Assembly (NCBI RefSeq): GCF_014280875.1
Contig: NZ_JACLAL010000004.1
Span: forward strand, 372,001 to 436,000
DNA length: 64,000 nucleotides
Direction: 5' to 3'
From: Paenirhizobium daejeonense
GTDB lineage: Bacteria; Pseudomonadota; Alphaproteobacteria; Rhizobiales; Rhizobiaceae
A program made the translations under genes and the position numbers. Below, one piece after another: positions 7,808 through 16,029 of the stretch (position 1 is its first letter; each line of letters begins with the position of its first letter). The notes beneath the pieces were generated by a model, which made no database searches, was not told where the DNA came from, and saw nothing but the letters and a program-made list of their open reading frames with translations.

Positions 7808-9041
7808 TGTCTATTTCCTTGAAAAGGACCGTCTGGTCGATGAGGTAACGGGCAAAGATCGGCAGGCTAGCACCGCCGATAGCGCGGGCCTGGGGACCAA
7901 CGATGCCTTCGATGATGTCGGGTGTGACGATACCCTGAAGGTCGAGGCGGTTGACTGCCGCGACTGTCGCCTTGACGAGGCGTGCGCGCACCCAATCGGG
8001 AAAGCCGCCGTCTATGATCGCGGCGGAAAAGTCAATGATGGAGACGGCCGCGACAATGGCCTGTGCCAGCGCCTCGGCGCTGTCCTGAATCCAGATTTCC
8101 AGCGGTTCGCCGAAATCGATCCACTCTTCGGCGGCATACCATAGGGGTTGGGGATCGAGGCCGCGTTCGCGCAGCAGGTTTTCCAGCACGAAGATCGAGG
8201 CAATCTCGAGCAACTGCGCCGTCTCCCCACGCTTGTTGCGTACGGGGAGCGGTGCGATTGCGCCGGCAGTGCCGGTGCGTCCCACGAAGACGGACGAGTT
8301 CAGGACGATGCCGCCGCCGATAAAGGAGCCGACGTAGAAATAGATGAAATCCGGATAGAGCGGGCCGGCGCCGAAGACGAGTTCCGCACCGCAGGCGCTC
8401 GTTGCATCGTTTTGCAGATATACAGGATAGCTGATCCGCGCCGAGACCTCCGCCTGCAGATCGAAACCGCGCCATGCATCCATGGCTCCTTCCGGTGCCC
8501 CTACTTCCTCGGCCCAGTTCCACAACTCGAAAGGTGCGGCAATGCCGACGCCGGCGACGCTATCCCGCTGAGCCGCCGGAATGGCGGCCTCAACCTCGGC
8601 GATGCCGTCGCTGATGAAGAAGAGGATCTCCTCGGGGTTTGGATAGCGATATGTGCGGTGAAGCTGCGTGCGGATCTTTCCGACGAAATCCATCAGTACC
8701 AGATCGGCGCTTCGCCGACCAATCTTCACGCCGAACGAAAAGACGGCCTCGGGGTTGAGATACATCGGGATTGAGGGCTGGCCCACCTTACCGCGCACCG
8801 GTTCGCCGCGCATCAGAAGTCCGTCTTTTTCCAGTGCACGCATGATGACCGAGACCGTCTGTGCCGAAAGGCCTGTGCGTCTCGCGATATCCGCCTTGGA
8901 GAGCCCGCGATGACGCCGGACGATCGAAAGCACGAGCCGTTCGTTGTAGGCGCGCACGCGCACCTGATTGGCGCCGCCGCCGGCGCTGATCGGTTCCGGC
9001 TCGCGGGTCGGCGATGGTGAATGGTCATGCGTCAAGGACAT
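7791..9041 (-). CDS. frcR: ROK family transcriptional regulator of fructose uptake
   Basis: 416 aa from the ATG at 9041, which has a strong GAGGAG Shine-Dalgarno sequence; an in-frame start 57 bases upstream is less likely. The N-terminal winged helix lies at about residues 48-90 (LSKADIARRTGLSAQTVSVIMRALEKDG), followed by a ROK/NagC-type sugar-kinase-like fold. It is divergent from frcB, as in Sinorhizobium meliloti where frcR precedes frcBCAK. It likely represses the transporter operon until sugar is present. AT-rich direct repeats in the divergent region (9098-9129) are candidate binding sites. Confidence 0.82.
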   Translation of the reverse strand: MSLTHDHSPSPTREPEPISAGGGANQVRVRAYNERLVLSIVRRHRGLSKADIARRTGLSAQTVSVIMRALEKDGLLMRGEPVRGKVGQPSIPMYLNPEAVFSFGVKIGRRSADLVLMDFVGKIRTQLHRTYRYPNPEEILFFISDGIAEVEAAIPAAQRDSVAGVGIAAPFELWNWAEEVGAPEGAMDAWRGFDLQAEVSARISYPVYLQNDATSACGAELVFGAGPLYPDFIYFYVGSFIGGGIVLNSSVFVGRTGTAGAIAPLPVRNKRGETAQLLEIASIFVLENLLRERGLDPQPLWYAAEEWIDFGEPLEIWIQDSAEALAQAIVAAVSIIDFSAAIIDGGFPDWVRARLVKATVAAVNRLDLQGIVTPDIIEGIVGPQARAIGGASLPIFARYLIDQTVLFKEIDNAEGN

Positions 9042-9097
9042 GGTCGCTCCTCTCGACCCTGTCCTACCGTGAAGTAGGGCAGGGCGCCAGCATGTCA

Positions 9098-9158
9098 CAT
9101 TGGATTAATAATTCAATTGGATTTATTTATTGACGTTCGAATTTTTTGATGTTCTAAA
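9098..9158 (+). promoter_or_regulatory. Predicted frcB promoter with candidate FrcR operator repeats
   Basis: A -35 box TTGACG (9130-9135) and a weak -10 TCTAAA (9153-9158) are 17 bp apart. Just upstream two direct copies of ATTGGATT(A/T)A start 17 bp apart (about 9099 and 9116) in an AT-rich stretch unlike the surroundings, and could bind the divergent ROK regulator. The assignment is by eye. Confidence 0.45.
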
Positions 9159-9201
9159 TGACCACGTGGAGGAGAGGTACGACCCAGAGTGGCGTGCCAG
9201 A

Positions 9202-9223
9202 CCGGGCAGTTTTTATTGCCCGG
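9202..9223 (+). promoter_or_regulatory. Hairpin in the frcB leader
   Basis: CCGGGCA and TGCCCGG form a perfect 7-bp stem with an 8-base loop about 50 bases before the frcB start. It lies in the presumed 5' untranslated region of the transporter operon and may affect message stability. No T-run follows, so it is not a simple terminator. Confidence 0.45.
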
Positions 9224-9275
9224 GCCGACATCTCGCGGCCGGAGGAGCCGGTCGAGTTATCTTCGGGAGGAAAAT

Positions 9276-10301
9276 ATGACAAAGTCACTGATCGCAGCAG
9301 CCCTGTCCACGCTTGCCCTGGGCGTTGTTTTCGCCGCCCCTGCAACCGCAGCAGACGTGTCCGCATGCCTGATTACCAAGACCGATACCAATCCCTTCTT
9401 CGTCAAGATGAAGGAAGGCGCGACGGCCAAGGCCAAGGAACTCGGCATTACTCTGAAATCCTATGCGGGTAAGGTCGATGGCGATCATGACAGCCAGGTT
9501 GCGGCTATCGAATCCTGCATTGCAGACGGCGCAAAGGGCATCCTGATCACCGCCTCCGATACCAAGGCTATCGTCGATCAGGTGAAGAAGGCGAAGGAAG
9601 CTGGCCTTCTGGTGATTGCGCTCGATACCCCGCTCGATCCCGCCGACGCAGCGGATGCCACTTTCGCAACCGACAACCTTCTGGCCGGAAAGCTGATCGG
9701 CCAATGGGCCGCGGCAACCCTCGGCGATAAGGCCAAGGATGCAAAGATTGGCTTCCTCGATCTCACTCCGTCACAGCCGACCGTAGACGTTCTGCGCGAC
9801 CAGGGCTTTATGATCGGCTTCGGTATTGATCCTAAGGATCCGAACAAGATCGGTGACGAAGATGATCCGCGCATCGTCGGTCACGACGTGACCAACGGCA
9901 ACGAGGAAGGCGGCCGCAAGGCCATGGAAAACCTTCTCCAGAAAGATCCGGATATCAACGTCATCCACACGATCAACGAACCGGCTGCCGTCGGTGCCTA
10001 TCAGGCTCTGAAAGCTGTCGGCAAGGAGGGCGATGTCCTGATCGTGTCCGTCGATGGCGGATGCCCGGGTGTGAAATCCGTTGCCGAGGGTCAGATCGGT
10101 GCCACTTCGCAGCAATATCCGCTGCTGATGGCCTCGCTTGGTATCGAGGCGATTGCCAAATATGCGAAGGACGGCACCAAGCCGCAGCCGACGCCCGGCA
10201 AGAGCTTCTTCGATACGGGTGTATCGCTGGTGACCGACAAGCCGGCCCCGGGTGTCGAATCGATCGACACCAAGGTTGGTACGGATAAGTGCTGGGGCTG
10301 A
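9276..10301 (+). CDS. frcB: Fructose-type sugar ABC transporter, periplasmic binding protein
   Basis: 341 aa from the ATG with GGGAGG 5 bases upstream; the frame open from 9189 is leader. A signal peptide covers about residues 1-25 (hydrophobic core [15 protein letters not shown], cleavage near PATA-AD). The mature part is a class B periplasmic sugar-binding protein ([12 protein letters not shown] near the N-terminus, then [25 protein letters not shown]). In S. meliloti FrcB binds fructose, mannose and ribose, and the gene order here is the same. A perfect 10-bp hairpin follows the stop, as is common after highly expressed binding-protein genes. Confidence 0.85.
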   Translation: MTKSLIAAALSTLALGVVFAAPATAADVSACLITKTDTNPFFVKMKEGATAKAKELGITLKSYAGKVDGDHDSQVAAIESCIADGAKGILITASDTKAIVDQVKKAKEAGLLVIALDTPLDPADAADATFATDNLLAGKLIGQWAAATLGDKAKDAKIGFLDLTPSQPTVDVLRDQGFMIGFGIDPKDPNKIGDEDDPRIVGHDVTNGNEEGGRKAMENLLQKDPDINVIHTINEPAAVGAYQALKAVGKEGDVLIVSVDGGCPGVKSVAEGQIGATSQQYPLLMASLGIEAIAKYAKDGTKPQPTPGKSFFDTGVSLVTDKPAPGVESIDTKVGTDKCWG

Positions 10302-10333
10302 TCGACTGACAGATAACACTACGACATCATGAA

Positions 10334-10359
10334 GAAGGGGCGGTGCAGGCCGCCCCTTC
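10334..10359 (+). terminator. Hairpin between frcB and frcC (attenuator or mRNA stabiliser)
   Basis: GAAGGGGCGG and CCGCCCCTTC form a perfect 10-bp stem around the loop TGCAGG, 32 bases after the frcB stop. There is no T-run, so it more likely protects the frcB message from 3' decay or partly stops transcription than acts as a full terminator. Confidence 0.6.
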
Positions 10360-10386
10360 CCAAGGTGCGCACGCACCTGTCCTGGC

Positions 10387-10487
10387 GCATCGGCCCGAAA
10401 ATCGGAATCGATTTTCGGAAAGTCCGATGCACATAAACAAGACGTTAGAGCGTACTTTGTGCGTCCGAATGGACGTACGGCGCTCTA
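10387..10487. repeat. Bipalindromic intergenic repeat between frcB and frcC
   Basis: Two palindromes in tandem. The first, 10387-10430, has outer arms GCATCGG/CCGATGC and an inner perfect stem CCGAAAATCG/CGATTTTCGG. The second, 10447-10486, has ends AGAGCG/CGCTCT with an inner GCGTCC-type stem. The second half resembles the sequence at 20314-20353 before the fructokinase gene. It looks like a RIME-type mosaic element, and its place inside an operon may separate frcB from frcCAK expression. Confidence 0.6.
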
Positions 10488-10505
10488 GGGGATGGAGACA
10501 CGTCC

Positions 10506-11564
10506 ATGGCAAGCATCCAGGAATTCGAGAAGGTTCTCGACAAGAGCGACGCGTCTGTCGCGGCATTCGAGGATCATTCGCCCCTTCGCAGGATACAGCA
10601 TTTCCTGCATTCCACGCCGGCGGCGGTGCCGCTGATCGTGCTGATTGCATCGATCGCCATTTTCGGACTGGCCATCGGCGGCAAGTTCTTTTCCAGCTAC
10701 ACACTCACCCTGATCCTTCAGCAGATCGCGGTTGTCGGTATTCTCGGCGCGGCACAGACACTTGTGATCCTGACGGCCGGCATCGATCTGTCGATTGGCG
10801 TCGTCATGGTCATCTCGGCGGTGGTGATGGGCAACTGCGCCCTGCATTACGGCATGCCCTCGCCGATCGCCGTCGTTGTCGGACTGGGGGTGGGTACGCT
10901 TTGCGGCCTTCTGAACGGCTTTCTGGTGGCCAAGATCAAGTTGCCGCCGTTTATCGTGACGCTCGGTACCTGGAACATCGTGATGGCCACCAACTTCATC
11001 TATTCGGCCAACGAAACGTTGCGCGCCGCTGATATCGAAACGATCGCACCCTTCCTGCAGATATTTGGCGAAAGTTTCCGGGTCGGCAAAGCGGTCTTCA
11101 CGCTCGGGGTCGTTTTCATGGTCGTCCTCATAGGCGTCCTCTGGTACGCGCTCAATCACACCGCCTGGGGCCGGCATCTTTATGCCGTGGGCGACGATCC
11201 GGAGGCGGCGCAACTCGCGGGCATCCGTTCGGATCGCGTGCTGCTCGGCACCTACGCGCTGGCCGGCTTCATCGCAGCGCTGGCGGCCTGGGTTTCCATC
11301 GGCCGTAACGGGTCGATTTCGCCTTCCGCGGCCGTCACCGAATACAATCTTCAGGCTATCACGGCGGCCGTTATCGGCGGTATCTCGCTCTTCGGCGGAC
11401 GCGGGTCCATCCTCGGAACACTGTTCGGCGCACTGATCGTTGGAGTGGTCTCCATGGGTCTCAATATGCTCGGCGCCGATCCGCAGTGGAAGGTTCTCCT
11501 GACCGGCGTACTCATCATCTCGGCGGTTGCCGTCGACCAGTGGATCAGAAAGGTAGCAGGCTGA
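10506..11564 (+). CDS. frcC: Fructose-type sugar ABC transporter, permease
   Basis: 352 aa, a hydrophobic protein of the BPD_transp_2 (ribose/xylose permease) family with about eight to ten membrane segments. Family stretches are visible: LILQQIAVVGILGAAQTLVILTAGIDLSIG near residues 70-97 and GGISLFGGRGSILGT near 290-305. A soluble N-terminus of about 35 residues precedes the first membrane helix. It lies 204 bp after frcB, a gap holding a hairpin and a repeat, and its stop overlaps the frcA start (TGATG). It forms the membrane channel of the FrcBCA importer. Confidence 0.88.
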   Translation: MASIQEFEKVLDKSDASVAAFEDHSPLRRIQHFLHSTPAAVPLIVLIASIAIFGLAIGGKFFSSYTLTLILQQIAVVGILGAAQTLVILTAGIDLSIGVVMVISAVVMGNCALHYGMPSPIAVVVGLGVGTLCGLLNGFLVAKIKLPPFIVTLGTWNIVMATNFIYSANETLRAADIETIAPFLQIFGESFRVGKAVFTLGVVFMVVLIGVLWYALNHTAWGRHLYAVGDDPEAAQLAGIRSDRVLLGTYALAGFIAALAAWVSIGRNGSISPSAAVTEYNLQAITAAVIGGISLFGGRGSILGTLFGALIVGVVSMGLNMLGADPQWKVLLTGVLIISAVAVDQWIRKVAG

Positions 11565-12346
11565 TGGAACGCGCACCCATTCTTACCACCCGCGGTTTGG
11601 TCAAGCGTTATGGCCGCGTGACCGCCCTCGATAACGCCGATTTCGATCTCTATCCCGGCGAAATTCTTGCGGTGATCGGAGACAATGGCGCCGGAAAATC
11701 CTCGCTGATCAAGGCGATTTCCGGTGCGATCACGCCTGATGAGGGCGAGATCAGGCTGGACGGAACCCCCGTGAATTTCCGTAGCCCTATGGAGGCGCGC
11801 GACGCCGGCATTGAGACTGTGTACCAGAATCTTGCCCTTTCGCCGGCGCTTTCCATCGCCGACAACATGTTCCTCGGGCGGGAGATTCGCCGGCCGGGCA
11901 TTATGGGGGCAGTGTTTCGTTCCCTGGACCGGAAGAGGATGGAAAAGATCGCGCGGGACAAGCTTTCCGAGCTCGGCCTGATGACCATCCAGAACATCAA
12001 TCAGGCGGTGGAGACGCTTTCGGGTGGCCAGCGGCAGGGGGTTGCGGTTGCCCGTGCCGCTGCTTTCGGCTCCAAGGTGGTCATCATGGACGAACCGACG
12101 GCCGCCCTCGGGGTCAAGGAATCCCGCCGCGTTCTCGAACTTATCCTTGAGGTCCGTTCGCGGGGTCTGCCGATTGTGCTGATCTCGCATAATATGCCGC
12201 ATGTCTTTGAGGTGGCTGACCGTATCCACATCCATCGCCTTGGGCGACGGCTTTGCGTCATCAATCCGAAGGACTACACGATGTCGGATGCAGTCGCCTT
12301 CATGACCGGCGCTCGCCCCGCACCGGAAGAGAACATCGCGGCATGA
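11564..12346 (+). CDS. frcA: Fructose-type sugar ABC transporter, ATP-binding protein
   Basis: 260 aa with a single nucleotide-binding domain, shorter than the double-domain RbsA type. Walker A GDNGAGKS is at 39-46, the Q-loop QN at 88-89, the ABC signature LSGGQRQ at 152-158 and Walker B VVIMDEP at 172-178, with the H-loop at ISHN. The start ATG overlaps the frcC stop by one base and the stop overlaps the frcK start (ATGA). It drives sugar import together with FrcB and FrcC. Confidence 0.88.
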   Translation: MERAPILTTRGLVKRYGRVTALDNADFDLYPGEILAVIGDNGAGKSSLIKAISGAITPDEGEIRLDGTPVNFRSPMEARDAGIETVYQNLALSPALSIADNMFLGREIRRPGIMGAVFRSLDRKRMEKIARDKLSELGLMTIQNINQAVETLSGGQRQGVAVARAAAFGSKVVIMDEPTAALGVKESRRVLELILEVRSRGLPIVLISHNMPHVFEVADRIHIHRLGRRLCVINPKDYTMSDAVAFMTGARPAPEENIAA

Positions 12347-12975
12347 CATCGGCCATGTCGGCGGTCGATACACTGGCGAAAGCCATCAGCGAACAGGCGA
12401 CCGTTTCGCCGCGTCTGCTCGTCGCCATTTCCGGGCCTCCGGGTGCGGGAAAGTCCACTCTCGCGGAAGCTCTTGAAAAGGCGCTGATCGCGCAAGGCGT
12501 GCCGGCATCCATTCTGCCGATGGATGGATTTCACATGGATAACGCCGTGTTGGAAGAACGTGGGCTGCTCGCTCGCAAGGGGGCGCCCAACACCTTCGAC
12601 GTCCGGGGACTCGTCGACATCGTGCGCGCTGTGAGGGAAGGTGGGGAAGTTCTGGTGCCGGTGTTCGATCGCACACGCGAACTCGCCATCGCCGCTGCAC
12701 GTGCAATCCCGGCGGGGCCGCGTGTGGTGTTGGTTGAAGGAAATTATCTTTTGCTCGAAGAGCAACCATGGTCCGTGCTCGCACCGCTCTTCGACCTGAC
12801 TGTGATGATCGCACCGCCGGCGGATGAACTCCGGCGCCGGCTGGAGGCCCGCTGGCGCTGTTTCGGCCTCGATGAAGAAGAAGTCGCAGCCAAGGTTGAA
12901 GAAAATGACTTGCCGAACGGCCGTCTTGTGCTTTCCCGCAGTCGCAAGGCCGATTTCGTCTATAGTGACACCTGA
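12343..12975 (+). CDS. frcK: Kinase of the fructose uptake operon, P-loop family
   Basis: 210 aa from the ATG overlapping the frcA stop; an upstream frame from 12253 lies inside frcA. The P-loop GPPGAGKST is at residues 31-39. The later PMDGFHMDN and VLVEGNYLLL segments are typical of the uridine kinase/phosphoribulokinase-like group, to which the S. meliloti FrcK belongs. It presumably phosphorylates the imported sugar, though the true substrate of FrcK is not well defined. It is last in the operon; a 12-bp hairpin follows 28 bases after the stop. Confidence 0.82.
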   Translation: MTSAMSAVDTLAKAISEQATVSPRLLVAISGPPGAGKSTLAEALEKALIAQGVPASILPMDGFHMDNAVLEERGLLARKGAPNTFDVRGLVDIVRAVREGGEVLVPVFDRTRELAIAAARAIPAGPRVVLVEGNYLLLEEQPWSVLAPLFDLTVMIAPPADELRRRLEARWRCFGLDEEEVAAKVEENDLPNGRLVLSRSRKADFVYSDT

Positions 12976-13003
12976 CAATCCTTCCGATGCGCACTGTGAG
13001 AAG

Positions 13004-13032
13004 GCATTCCCCTTGCGGCCCAAGGGGAATGC
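13004..13032 (+). terminator. Terminator-type hairpin after frcK
   Basis: GCATTCCCCTTG and CAAGGGGAATGC form a perfect 12-bp stem with a 5-base loop. The T-run after it is poor, so termination efficiency is uncertain, but the position at the operon end supports the call. Confidence 0.65.
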
Positions 13033-13056
13033 AGCATGTTAGTCAGACCTAAAAAT

Positions 13057-13071
13057 TTAAGAAGCGATTAA
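13057..13071 (+). promoter_or_regulatory. CtrA-type binding site upstream of the receiver/kinase module
   Basis: TTAA-GAAGCGA-TTAA fits the TTAA-N7-TTAA consensus of the alphaproteobacterial cell-cycle regulator CtrA exactly. It lies 150 bp before the lone receiver gene, in an AT-rich stretch with a second ATTAA at 13082-13086. Binding has not been shown. Confidence 0.5.
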
Positions 13072-13220
13072 TGTAGCAACGATTAAAATTGTCGCTAATT
13101 GCTTCAACGAATTTCAGGGTCCGGTTGCTACAACCCTTCCATGAACCAATGAGGAAATTCCCCCATCCACAAGCGATGCGGGGCCGATTTCATCGGATGG
13201 TGTGATGGAGGAGAACGGCA

Positions 13221-13613
13221 ATGACTATCCTGATCGTAGAAGACAATGCGACGAACGCGCTGATCCTGAAGCGTCTCGCCGGAAAGGTCACAGACGAGGA
13301 TATCATCATCGAGGCTGATGGTGCGCGGGCACTCTCCCTCTGCCACAACACTTTTTTCAGCATGCTTATCGTCGATTACATGGTGCCGGGTATGACCGGC
13401 CTGCAGTTCGTCAAGGCGATCCGCATGCTGCGTCGCTATGACGAAGTGCCTGTCATCATGATCACCGCCGATCAGGATCCGAAGTTGCGCGAAACCGCTG
13501 TTGCGATGGGCGTTACCGGATTCCTGACCAAGCCGGTCGATGCCGTCACTTTCCGCGACCTGCTCGCCGCCCATGTCGGCTACGCGCCGGCTACGCTCGC
13601 AGCTCATCGCTGA
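13221..13613 (+). CDS. Single-domain response regulator
   Basis: 130 aa, a receiver domain and little else. The acidic pocket is ED (7-8), the phospho-accepting Asp is Asp52 in VDYMVPG, Thr82 lies in MITADQ and Lys104 in FLTKP. Without an output domain it would act by phosphotransfer or protein contact, like DivK or CheY. It is the first gene of a set with a hybrid kinase and a receiver/HD-GYP protein. Its receiver resembles that of the HD-GYP partner (both have the phospho-Asp at residue 52 and FLTKPV), suggesting a common kinase. Confidence 0.88.
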   Translation: MTILIVEDNATNALILKRLAGKVTDEDIIIEADGARALSLCHNTFFSMLIVDYMVPGMTGLQFVKAIRMLRRYDEVPVIMITADQDPKLRETAVAMGVTGFLTKPVDAVTFRDLLAAHVGYAPATLAAHR

Positions 13614-13635
13614 TACGAGGGTCCGGACCATCCGC

Positions 13636-13761
13636 ATGAGCAAGCTGACCAACGCAATTTCGGAAAACCCGGTTTGTTCGCCTCGCCTCGTGGCGTTGCG
13701 TAACGGCGAGCGGGCAGCCCGTCGTGTTGCCAAGGCCCGGTATGTCGGAGTTTCGCCATGA
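13636..13761 (+). CDS. Possible 41-aa leader ORF coupled to the hybrid kinase gene
   Basis: An ATG frame of 41 codons fills the gap between the receiver and kinase genes. It ends with TGA overlapping the kinase ATG by 4 bases, the same coupling used by real genes in this window. The product is basic in its second half and matches no family I know. The only upstream purine run (GAGGG, 13617-13621) is rather far from the ATG. It could be a true small protein, a coupling leader or chance. Confidence 0.3.
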   Translation: MSKLTNAISENPVCSPRLVALRNGERAARRVAKARYVGVSP

Positions 13762-16013
13762 CCGTTCTTGTCCGCAGCAGCGAAGTCATGAAGAAGGCCG
13801 GCAGCACTACCCTGATCTTGCAACTTCTCTCGGCTATCTTTCTCGCCGCCTTGATCATGCTGGCGTTCCAGATCTCCCGTCAGTTTCTGTCCCTGCAGGA
13901 TGGCACCGGAGAGAACGCGGTCTGGTCTGTCTATCAGCTCGATCGAGACATCCGCGCAGTCGGCACGGCTGTCGACGAACTCCGCCATCAGCGGGGAGCG
14001 GAAGACTTCGCCTCCACGCTTTCGCAAATACTCGACGCTGCTCACAGGCAAATCGCACATCTCCGCGAGCCGCAGTTCGATCGCTTCATTTCCGGGGATG
14101 CCGATGCCTCGGCGTTTCTTGCCGAGATTGACGCCGCCGTCGCGCGTTTTACCCCGCTCGCGCAGGCCAGCCTTCCGGGCCGGCAGTTGGAAGGCGCGCG
14201 ACTCGACGCTCTGGCGGAGACGGTGGCCGGCCTTGTGCGGATCAGCGAAAAGCTTCTCGCCCATACCAACATGCAGCTTCACAATGAGCGCGTCGCCGCC
14301 CGTGAAACCGTCGTCCGGCTTGAAAAGACTTCAGCCGTGATGCTTGGCCTGTTGATGGTCTCGGTTGTATTCCTCGTTGCTACTCTTCGCCGTCAGCTGA
14401 AGTCTGTTCGCAAGACGGGTACCGAGCTTGAGACGATGGCACGGCAGTTGACGGAAGCTCTTGAAGGTGCAGACGCCGGAAACCGCGCCAAGTCGCAGTT
14501 CATGGCAACCATGGGCCACGAGATCCGCACGCCTCTGAACGCGATCCTCGGCATGTCCGAACTGCTGGAACTGTCGCAGCTGCCTTCCGATGCCCTCTCA
14601 AGCGTCAAGACCATCCGCTCCTCGGGCGAGGCGTTGCTGGAGATCATCAACGAGATCCTCGATTATTCGAAGATCGAACATGGTAAGATGGAACTTGAGG
14701 AGCGCATCGTCGATGTCGCCTCCCTGGCGGAGACCACGGTCAGCATTATTCGCGGTCGTGCTGACGACCACGAAAACACGGTCGTTCTCGATATCCCGGA
14801 ATCGCTCGATGCGCTCTATGTCCGCACCGATCCGACCCGCCTACGGCAAGTGCTCCTCAACCTGCTGTCCAACGCCGTGAAGTTCACCAAGAACGGCACC
14901 GTTACGCTGCGGCTGCGGGAGTTTTATCGTCACGGTAAGCTGATGCTGCGCTTCGAAGTCGAGGATACGGGTATCGGCATCGATGAAGCCGGCCTTTCGA
15001 AGCTCTTCAAGCCATTCTCCCAGGTCGACGCCTCGATCAGCCGCAAATATGGCGGCACCGGTCTAGGCCTTACCATCTGCAAGCAGATCGTCGAAAAGCT
15101 TGGCGGCGAACTCGGCATGAGCAGCACCGTCGGCGTTGGTAGCATCTTCTGGTTCGAACTGGGAGTGATTGCCGTCGGCAAGGACGAGATGCGCCGGCTT
15201 TCTGCTGTAAAGAGCCAGAAGAGCCACGAGCTTCCCCGTCTGCGTATTTTGCTTGTCGAGGACAACAGGGTCAACCAGCAGGTCGCAACCCGTTTCCTCA
15301 ACCATCTCGGCCAGGACGTCACCGTCGCCAACGACGGCGCGGAAGCGGTCTCCATGGCGTCCGCCCAGAGTTTCGACGTCATTCTGATGGACATGCAGAT
15401 GCCAGTTATGGATGGCATCGAGGCGACACGCCGGATTATCTCCGAGCGCGGCCCGTGCGCTGCCGTCCCGATCATCGCGATGACCGCGAATGCGTCCGAT
15501 GACGACCGTCGCCGTTGCCTGGATGCTGGCATGGCCGGTTTCGAATCCAAGCCTGTTACAATGGAAAGGTTGCGCAACGTGATCTCGTCGCTGAACGAAA
15601 CCCTGGCCGCCGAATTTGTTGAGGCTCCGGCCGACGACGACGGTCTGCCGGATCCGGTCCTGCTCGGTGCTGTGGATCTTCCGGGCCTGCCGCAGCTCTG
15701 CCCTGATGGTCTTGATGAAGCCCGCTATGCGGAACTCGTTGATGCTCTCGGCGAGGATGTTTTCCAGGAACTGGTCGAATCCTTCTTCGACGATGCCTCC
15801 ACGCTGATCGACGAACTGCATGGCGCGCTGAAAAGCCGCGACATCAACCAGATCGACCGAGTGCTGCACACGATCAAGGGGGCGGCCGTGAATGTCGGGC
15901 TCACCGAAATTGCCGGCAAGGCCAATTCGCTGCGCGAACAGCAGCCGACCATGGCCGATGTCGAAATGCTCACCAATGAAATCGAAACGATGAAGTTCAA
16001 GCTGGTTGCTTGA
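13758..16013 (+). CDS. Hybrid sensor histidine kinase with receiver and Hpt domains
   Basis: 751 aa. Membrane segments lie at about residues 17-38 and 191-210, enclosing a periplasmic helical sensor of some 150 residues. Then come HisKA with His254 (GHEIRTP), a HATPase domain (N-box Asn372, DTGIG 403-407, GTGLGL 434-439), a receiver with Asp545 (VILMDMQMPVMDG) and a C-terminal Hpt with His704 (HTIKGAAVN). This is a complete four-step phosphorelay in one protein, similar in layout to BarA/ArcB kinases. GGAG precedes the ATG. Its neighbours, a lone receiver and a receiver/HD-GYP protein, are likely phosphate acceptors. The signal is unknown. Confidence 0.9.
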   Translation: MTVLVRSSEVMKKAGSTTLILQLLSAIFLAALIMLAFQISRQFLSLQDGTGENAVWSVYQLDRDIRAVGTAVDELRHQRGAEDFASTLSQILDAAHRQIAHLREPQFDRFISGDADASAFLAEIDAAVARFTPLAQASLPGRQLEGARLDALAETVAGLVRISEKLLAHTNMQLHNERVAARETVVRLEKTSAVMLGLLMVSVVFLVATLRRQLKSVRKTGTELETMARQLTEALEGADAGNRAKSQFMATMGHEIRTPLNAILGMSELLELSQLPSDALSSVKTIRSSGEALLEIINEILDYSKIEHGKMELEERIVDVASLAETTVSIIRGRADDHENTVVLDIPESLDALYVRTDPTRLRQVLLNLLSNAVKFTKNGTVTLRLREFYRHGKLMLRFEVEDTGIGIDEAGLSKLFKPFSQVDASISRKYGGTGLGLTICKQIVEKLGGELGMSSTVGVGSIFWFELGVIAVGKDEMRRLSAVKSQKSHELPRLRILLVEDNRVNQQVATRFLNHLGQDVTVANDGAEAVSMASAQSFDVILMDMQMPVMDGIEATRRIISERGPCAAVPIIAMTANASDDDRRRCLDAGMAGFESKPVTMERLRNVISSLNETLAAEFVEAPADDDGLPDPVLLGAVDLPGLPQLCPDGLDEARYAELVDALGEDVFQELVESFFDDASTLIDELHGALKSRDINQIDRVLHTIKGAAVNVGLTEIAGKANSLREQQPTMADVEMLTNEIETMKFKLVA

Positions 16014-16029
16014 GTACTAGGAGGCGTCA

